Shown: positions 59,250 through 64,000 of the stretch, one piece after another
How the letters are laid out: each line of letters opens with the position of its first letter
How positions within the stretch are numbered: position 1 is the first letter of the stretch
Assembly: GCA_050944855.1 (NCBI GenBank)
Contig: JBMNRU010000002.1
Span: 62,001-126,000 of the forward strand
DNA from: Lactonifactor sp050944855
GTDB lineage: Bacteria > Bacillota > Clostridia > Lachnospirales > Lachnospiraceae
Direction of reading: 5' to 3'
Length of the DNA stretch: 64,000 nucleotides
Program-made: the position numbers and the translations under genes
Notes under the pieces: model-generated
Seen by the model: only the letters and a program-made list of their open reading frames with translations
Told to the model about the DNA's origin: nothing
Database searches by the model: none

Positions 59250-60145
59250 GATACAACCTCTTTTTTACTCTTCATCTGCGATAAAAGCACAGCGGCAATG
59301 ATAAAAATAACACCGCACCATTCTCGCATATTCATTCTTTCATGTAATATGACGGCCGCACAAATTGCACTGAAAATGGACTCTGTAGAAAATATAATTC
59401 CCGCAGTAACCGGATCCGCAGTCTTCTGTCCCAGAGCCTGCAAAGAATATCCCCCGGCCACAGCAAAAATGGCCGTATATAAAAGCGGTTTCCATCCTTC
59501 CAGCACATCCCTTATGGCAAAATCTTCAAATAATAATGCGGCGATCAAAGATAAAATACCCGTTGTAAGAAACATCATCATCGTTAATTTTAAGCTGTCC
59601 GTTTTATCTGCATATTCACCCATAAATATAATCTGTCCCGCCCAGAAAAGTGTACTGAACAGTAAAATCAGATCACCGGCTGCAATGGTAAAATCTCCGG
59701 TCACACAAAGCAGATATAATCCTAACACAGCACTGACTATGCCCAGCCAGGTATAGCGGGAAATCTTCTTTCCTCTCAGTAAACTGATCAAGGGAACAAC
59801 GACAACATACATCGTAGAAATGAAGCCCGCTTTGCCAACCGATGAGGTTGCCAATGCCAGCTGCTGCAGAAAAGCCCCTACAGCAAGGGCGCATCCGCAC
59901 AAAAATCCCCCGACAAGCAGGTCTTTCGTTTTATATCTGCGTTTTTCCTCTTCGCGCTGTTCTTTTGGCTTTTTAACTTCCATTAGACAAATGACGGGAA
60001 GCAGGCACAATGCTCCCAGTAATGTTCTGGCCGCGCTAAATGAAAGTGCCCCCAGATGATACGTTCCAAATTTTTGGGCAATTAAAGAAGAGCCCCATAA
60101 AAATGATGCCATCAAGAGCATACATTCTCCTCTATATTTCTTCAT
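59246..60145 (-). CDS. EamA/DMT-superfamily transporter
   Basis: 299 residues with ten membrane helices in two EamA repeats (MLLMASFLWGSSLIAQKFGT; LLFSTLFWAGQIIFMGEYAD). This group exports amino acids or other small metabolites, but substrates cannot be read from sequence. The charged loop KKPKEQREEEKRRYKTKD is cytosolic. The ribosome site is moderate (AGGG then CAGGAT). First gene of a two-gene transcript with nfo. Confidence 0.88.
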   Translation of the reverse strand: MKKYRGECMLLMASFLWGSSLIAQKFGTYHLGALSFSAARTLLGALCLLPVICLMEVKKPKEQREEEKRRYKTKDLLVGGFLCGCALAVGAFLQQLALATSSVGKAGFISTMYVVVVPLISLLRGKKISRYTWLGIVSAVLGLYLLCVTGDFTIAAGDLILLFSTLFWAGQIIFMGEYADKTDSLKLTMMMFLTTGILSLIAALLFEDFAIRDVLEGWKPLLYTAIFAVAGGYSLQALGQKTADPVTAGIIFSTESIFSAICAAVILHERMNMREWCGVIFIIAAVLLSQMKSKKEVVS

Positions 60146-60226
60146 ATCCTGTTCCCTTCCCGGTTTCCAATATCTGTTTCAAATATAAACTACGCTTTAA
60201 AAATAACATATTCTTCCCCATAGAGC

Positions 60227-60263
60227 AAGAAAAAAGGCCCAAAGAGCATACGCTCTTTGAACC
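60227..60263 (-). terminator. terminator of the methylaspartate operon
   Basis: Minus strand GGTTCAAAGAGC, loop GTAT, GCTCTTTGGGCC, followed by TTTTTTCTT, 12 bases after the last stop codon. Confidence 0.92.
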
Positions 60264-60275
60264 TTTATATTAACT

Positions 60276-61208
60276 CTAGAGTTCCATCTTATTTAGATTC
60301 AGACCGCGCAGGAGAGCCTCTTTTTTCTTTCCTACCTGACCTACCATCATATAATAGCCCCATTTTTTATCATGAATAATCTCTTTATGCAGACCAAACT
60401 CTTCAATTTTGCCTGTACTTTTTACATGCATCCTGGGAGCCTGGCAATCAATGACAATGTCATCTCCAATTTTAATGTGGGTATCATCATAATAAGAAAC
60501 TGGCAGATCCTGACTGATCATTTTTTTAACTTCTTCTTCAATTTCCTGCACGTCAAATTTAGGTTCTTCATCAAACTCATAGATAAAACCATGACGAACA
60601 TCGGAGCGTCTGTAAAGATCGTTATTATGAGCGTTCATTACATATCCGCACAAATCCTCTGCGGTATGCGCCATCAGACGATAAGGCAGTGAATATGCCG
60701 CTATCTTAGCCATATCTTCTGGATTTGGGCCAAATATACTAGGACGGGTAATAATAATCTCACTGCCGACGCCAATCAGCAAATCCGCATTTCTGCCCAG
60801 TAAAGGATATACCATCTCAAAATGCTCAACGACTACTCTTCTTCCCAGTCTGACACATTCCATAATAGCATCCGCCAGTTTATGCATAGGCGTTAAGCCA
60901 GCTTCAAAGCGGATATCTACATGGTAAGTATGTGGTGCATAAAATGTTTTTTCATACACATCCAAAAGAGGAAGGGGGCGGATATTGACACCCTCATCAT
61001 CGTTTGTCAGATCCAGCCCAGGGAACATCCCCTTGATTAGCATACTCTTTCCGGAACCTGCTTCTCCGATAATACCGATAATATGATCGAAAGGACTCAG
61101 ATATTGCTGCGCGATCTGCATACCCAGATCTACCATTCGCACTCTTCCACGAGGTGCAAGGTAAATACTGTACAGATTATTTTGCTGCATCCGTTTTGAA
61201 TATGACAT
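60276..61208 (-). CDS. P-loop protein of the methylaspartate operon, unknown
   Basis: 310 residues. IIGIIGEAGSGKSMLIKGMF holds a clear Walker A (about 46-53) in a small P-loop domain. RVVVEHFEMVYPLL may provide a Walker-B-like strand. The second half is unrelated: MAHTAEDLCGYVMNAHNNDL, then DDIVIDCQAPRMHVKSTGKI, and resembles what databases label alanyl-tRNA synthetase second additional domain. It has no synthetase core. AGGAGG precedes the ATG; it lies 11 bases behind methylaspartate ammonia-lyase. A role in cofactor handling or repair of the B12-dependent mutase is conceivable but not shown. Confidence 0.75.
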   Translation of the reverse strand: MSYSKRMQQNNLYSIYLAPRGRVRMVDLGMQIAQQYLSPFDHIIGIIGEAGSGKSMLIKGMFPGLDLTNDDEGVNIRPLPLLDVYEKTFYAPHTYHVDIRFEAGLTPMHKLADAIMECVRLGRRVVVEHFEMVYPLLGRNADLLIGVGSEIIITRPSIFGPNPEDMAKIAAYSLPYRLMAHTAEDLCGYVMNAHNNDLYRRSDVRHGFIYEFDEEPKFDVQEIEEEVKKMISQDLPVSYYDDTHIKIGDDIVIDCQAPRMHVKSTGKIEEFGLHKEIIHDKKWGYYMMVGQVGKKKEALLRGLNLNKMEL

Positions 61209-61219
61209 AGAATTTCCTC

Positions 61220-62464
61220 CTATTTTCTAGCTGCACGAAGAGCCAGAATTCTCTGCATCTCGTTATAAACAATCATATAACCTTCGTCTACACCCATACC
61301 TGGTTTAGCCAGAATCTGATCTGGTTTTGTAGCCATAGCAAGATTTACACAAACAGTAGCGGAACGATCTGTTTCATTACAGGTACCGCCCTGGTAAGCA
61401 CCGATACCATGCTCTTTACAGTACAGAACAGCTTCTACGATATTGTTAATACCGCCAAGGTCAGGAGTCTTGATCTGAACCATATGACCAGCTTTGTTGT
61501 CTGCAAAATATTTGATATCTTCAAATGTATTACACCATTCGTCAGCTACCAACTCAACATTGATACCTCTCTTGTCTACTTCTGCTCTCAACTCACGCAT
61601 ACAGATCATCTGTTTTTCTCTTTCTTCAGCATCCATAGGACCTTCGATACGAAGTTTGAACGGATGAGCAGCTTCTGCCAATTTTTCCAGATAATCAGCC
61701 ATAGCTACATAGTTATCTACTCCATACAGAGCGCCGATGGTTCCGTATACATCAATATGGAAAACTGGTGCGTAGTCTTCTTCTGTTCTGACTTCCATGA
61801 TACGATTTCTTAACCATGTTACATACTCAAGAAGGATTTCTCCGTTTTCACCAAGTTTAGATTTTACATTGTTGATTAGCGCATGAGGAAGAACCTGTGC
61901 ACCTTTTACGATCATCTTATCTGCATTGTCATAACGGTTGTCACCGGACTGGGTAAAGATCGGAATCATTTCTTCTGATACAGTCAGGTTGTACTCATCA
62001 GCGATAACTTCGCACATAAGACGTTTGGTTGCTTTTGCTACTGCATCCAGAATAGCCTGAGATACGCCGTAGCGAATAGCTGTGTGAAGACGTTTTCCGT
62101 CTACCTGGATTTTTTCAATTTCTTCAGCAAGTGTTTTGAAAGAATCCATCTCTCTGCCTACTAAGTGTGGTTTGATATGTTCTTCAATTACAGGAATAAA
62201 AGCTTCTGCCAAAAACAGAGGATCTCTTCCGCCTGCTCCTGAATACTGAACAGCTGCACAGTCACCATATGCGATCTGTCCATCCTCTAAGATCAGCATT
62301 ACAGAAATAGCTTCACCAGCCTGTCTTACTGCTTTAAAGCCTTCAGTCACAGGTTCACCAACATAAACCTCACCATTTTTTACTGCACCTTTTTTAATTG
62401 CTCTCTGATCATCAAAGAAGAAACCAGTTCTACCTTTAGAGCATACTACGTCTACAACTTTCAT
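61220..62464 (-). CDS. mal: methylaspartate ammonia-lyase
   Basis: Converts L-threo-3-methylaspartate to mesaconate and ammonia, step two of the methylaspartate pathway. 414 residues of the enolase superfamily: GRTGFFFDDQRAIKKGA, CAAVQYSGAGGRDPLFLAEA, FTQSGDNRYDNADKMI, VFHIDVYGTIGALYGVD with the catalytic His, IEGPMDAEEREKQM and VADEWCNTFEDI with metal ligands, and MVQIKTPDLGG with the catalytic Lys. Start at the second ATG (MKVVDVV), as in known enzymes. Follows glmE. Confidence 0.97.
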   Translation of the reverse strand: MKVVDVVCSKGRTGFFFDDQRAIKKGAVKNGEVYVGEPVTEGFKAVRQAGEAISVMLILEDGQIAYGDCAAVQYSGAGGRDPLFLAEAFIPVIEEHIKPHLVGREMDSFKTLAEEIEKIQVDGKRLHTAIRYGVSQAILDAVAKATKRLMCEVIADEYNLTVSEEMIPIFTQSGDNRYDNADKMIVKGAQVLPHALINNVKSKLGENGEILLEYVTWLRNRIMEVRTEEDYAPVFHIDVYGTIGALYGVDNYVAMADYLEKLAEAAHPFKLRIEGPMDAEEREKQMICMRELRAEVDKRGINVELVADEWCNTFEDIKYFADNKAGHMVQIKTPDLGGINNIVEAVLYCKEHGIGAYQGGTCNETDRSATVCVNLAMATKPDQILAKPGMGVDEGYMIVYNEMQRILALRAARK

Positions 62465-62506
62465 TTTAATTACCATTCCTTTCTAAGGTTTTTAATATAT
62501 ACGTAC

Positions 62507-62552
62507 CAAATATCTGCAAACGCACATACAAGCACGGCGCTGCAGATATTTG
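62507..62552. repeat. 11-bp inverted repeat between glmE and mal
   Basis: CAAATATCTGC (62507-62517) and GCAGATATTTG (62542-62552) are perfectly complementary around 24 bases. No T-run follows on the coding strand, so it is more likely an mRNA processing or stability element than a terminator. Confidence 0.7.
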
Positions 62553-62575
62553 ATTCGTTATTTCGCATGAATTTC

Positions 62576-64000
62576 CTATCTTGGTTTTCCTACTAATCTA
62601 CCTTTGCTGATCGCATAAACATCGTCAATTACCATCTGGAAGGAAGCCTGTCTCTTTTCCATCTGTGCACGGTGTTCAACTCTTTCTCTGTTGTAATCGA
62701 TCAGTTCTTTTGTCAGCGGAACATTTCCAATTTCCAGGAAACGAACAGCACCGTCAAAGTCACGGACTGGAAGCATACGGCCTGCATTGTGACGGCTTGG
62801 TGCAAATGGAATATCCAGAACACCGGCTTTTACAGCATTTACAGTACCAACTGCAATATCGCCATTACCAAGTTCGAAGCATTTATCTACAATACAAGCT
62901 GTTTCCTTTTTGATCATACCGATTTCAAAGTCTACATCCTTGTTGCGCAGTGCCTGGTCAGCTAACATAGTTACCAGCTGTTTTGTACATTTCAGACCCT
63001 GTGCATTTGCTTCTTTTGTCGGTACACCAACAGCTTCATGAGGAGTCTTAACGATAACTTTTGTAGCTTTTGCCAAAGCAGCAACTGCACTACCCCAGGA
63101 AATAACGGAGAATGCTTTTGCTTCATCCTGTGGGAATCCTCCCATCCACTGATGCAGTACGGTAGTAACTACCACATCACCATATCCGTATTTTTCCAGG
63201 TATTCTTCTGTCTGCTCTTCCAGAGCACGAAGTGCAGCAACGTCCTGAATCAGGTTACCACACTGGCCATATCCTACTGTAATGTTTTTAACGCCCTGCT
63301 CTGCTGCCAGCAAACTTTCAATGATAGCAACACTGTTAGAAACAGACGGAGGAACTAAAGTACCTGTCAGAGGTCCGTATGGCTCACGGTTAATAGACAC
63401 ACCTGCTTCTTCATAAATACCGGTCAGACGGTCAACATACTGCCAGTCATAAATCGTCTGTTCCAGAGAAACATCTTTTGCATATGGAAGGTTATAGGAA
63501 ATACCGCCGCCTTCATAGCTGGTAAAACCGCCTGCATAAGAAATTTCGGTCAGCAGACGAGCATCCGGAGTACCGTGACGAACCTGTAATGGGGTATCAA
63601 GAGCCTCCACGATCTGACGGCAGCCACATACACCATGGTTAACAGCTGGGAAACCGTTCAGCATAGATCTGTGCTCTTTAATGGAGTCAGCAATTCCGAT
63701 TTCTGCTTCTTTATAACGATTCTGTCTTGTGTAACTGTCGATGGTTGTCGGCAGAAGATCTGCTTCACCTTCATTCTGAAGGTATGTAAGCAATTCAATG
63801 TGATCAGGAATCAAAGCAACACCAGCTCTTGGCTGAATCAGAGTTTTCTGCTCCTGTTTTGCTTTAACCAGTTTTTTGGAAAAAATCTTATGCTCAGGTA
63901 ATGCTTTCTGATATGCCACACCATCTTCGATGGTCACATTTTTACCTGTAGGCCATTGTGTGAGGACGTCTTCACGAATTTTGTAAAATTGGTCGTCACT
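62576..64000 (-). CDS. glmE: glutamate mutase epsilon subunit, 5' end cut by window
   Basis: Catalytic subunit of coenzyme-B12-dependent glutamate mutase, turning L-glutamate into 3-methylaspartate. 474 residues are visible. Signatures: IQPRAGVALIPDHIELLTYL, TIDSYTRQNRYKEAEIGI, RHGTPDARLLTEISYAGGFT, NREPYGPLTGTLVPPSVSNS, VTTVLHQWMGGFPQDEAKAF and SRHNAGRMLPVRDFDGAVR. The frame stays open to base 64000 (upstream residues include VLTQWPTGKNV), so the true start lies outside; the GTG at 63935-63937 is internal. The small subunit glmS and glmL should follow beyond the window. Confidence 0.97.
   Translation of the reverse strand, partial: SDDQFYKIREDVLTQWPTGKNVTIEDGVAYQKALPEHKIFSKKLVKAKQEQKTLIQPRAGVALIPDHIELLTYLQNEGEADLLPTTIDSYTRQNRYKEAEIGIADSIKEHRSMLNGFPAVNHGVCGCRQIVEALDTPLQVRHGTPDARLLTEISYAGGFTSYEGGGISYNLPYAKDVSLEQTIYDWQYVDRLTGIYEEAGVSINREPYGPLTGTLVPPSVSNSVAIIESLLAAEQGVKNITVGYGQCGNLIQDVAALRALEEQTEEYLEKYGYGDVVVTTVLHQWMGGFPQDEAKAFSVISWGSAVAALAKATKVIVKTPHEAVGVPTKEANAQGLKCTKQLVTMLADQALRNKDVDFEIGMIKKETACIVDKCFELGNGDIAVGTVNAVKAGVLDIPFAPSRHNAGRMLPVRDFDGAVRFLEIGNVPLTKELIDYNRERVEHRAQMEKRQASFQMVIDDVYAISKGRLVGKPR

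Noticed and set aside
60276..61208. Alanyl-tRNA synthetase or AlaX editing enzyme
   Set aside because: No class II motifs and no HxxxH/CxxxH editing site; only a Walker A and an unrelated second domain are visible.
1..64000. tRNA, rRNA, CRISPR arrays and insertion sequences with transposases
   Set aside because: None seen on reading either strand; no transposase-like frame or cloverleaf/CCA end was recognised.

Overview
The window reads as chromosome of an anaerobic, gut-type Clostridia, most like Lachnospiraceae (inference). Grounds: moderate-to-low GC, strong GGAGG ribosome binding sites, the SCIFF peptide/maturase locus with its TIGR04086 membrane protein, fused SecDF, HemZ, class III fructose bisphosphatase, a ZTP riboswitch over split purine genes, and the methylaspartate route of glutamate fermentation. 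No rRNA, tRNA or CRISPR array was found.

Layout. 1-4.7 kb: 5' part of argH, queH, a degenerate ABC-ATPase-like gene, a short DtxR-type regulator, then a two-gene purine operon (archaeal-type IMP cyclohydrolase purO plus stand-alone AICAR transformylase) behind a ZTP riboswitch with a terminator platform. 4.7-13 kb: Na+ symporter, a DUF2935-like gene fragment, a MerR/TipAS regulator with a 19-bp-spacer promoter, DegV, MATE pump, CmpB-like membrane protein, and a Crp/Fnr regulator with a ferredoxin and a divergent DUF1638 gene. 13-16.9 kb: accessory stretch with a ribbon-helix-helix regulator and its operators, an ECF sigma/anti-sigma pair with its own ECF promoter, a VbhA-like antitoxin gene and a Phd-Doc pair.

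16.9-23.3 kb: an integrative mobilizable element of about 6.35 kb (tyrosine integrase, excisionase, MobT-type relaxase, XRE repressors, small membrane proteins) inserted in the last codons of tsf. The att core TCCCATCTG is present at both ends. The displaced native tsf tail (stop codon and terminator) sits at the far end. TACCCA arm-type repeats cluster inside both ends. Two terminator-like sequences of the element have diverged second copies, in the same order and orientation, in the neighbouring 14-15.7 kb stretch, which suggests an older related element or a shared cargo slot.

23.2-36.9 kb: tsf, rpsB with an S2-type leader, fbp, a HAD-CPBP fusion protein, a Hanks-type kinase with a secreted partner, degV-argS, an LUD-domain protein, a repeat-containing lipoprotein-like protein and a ketopantoate-reductase-like enzyme. 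36.9-49.7 kb: a long minus-strand housekeeping run, apt-rel-MBL-hemZ-HD-GYP-hisS-aspS, preceded by secDF and recJ. 49.7-60.2 kb: scfA/scfB, a sortase-type surface protein, a CNNM/CBS membrane protein, YesL-like and zinc-ribbon proteins, DUF218, DUF6062, endonuclease IV and an EamA transporter. 60.2-64 kb: the end of a glutamate fermentation operon (glmE, methylaspartate ammonia-lyase, a P-loop protein) closed by a terminator.
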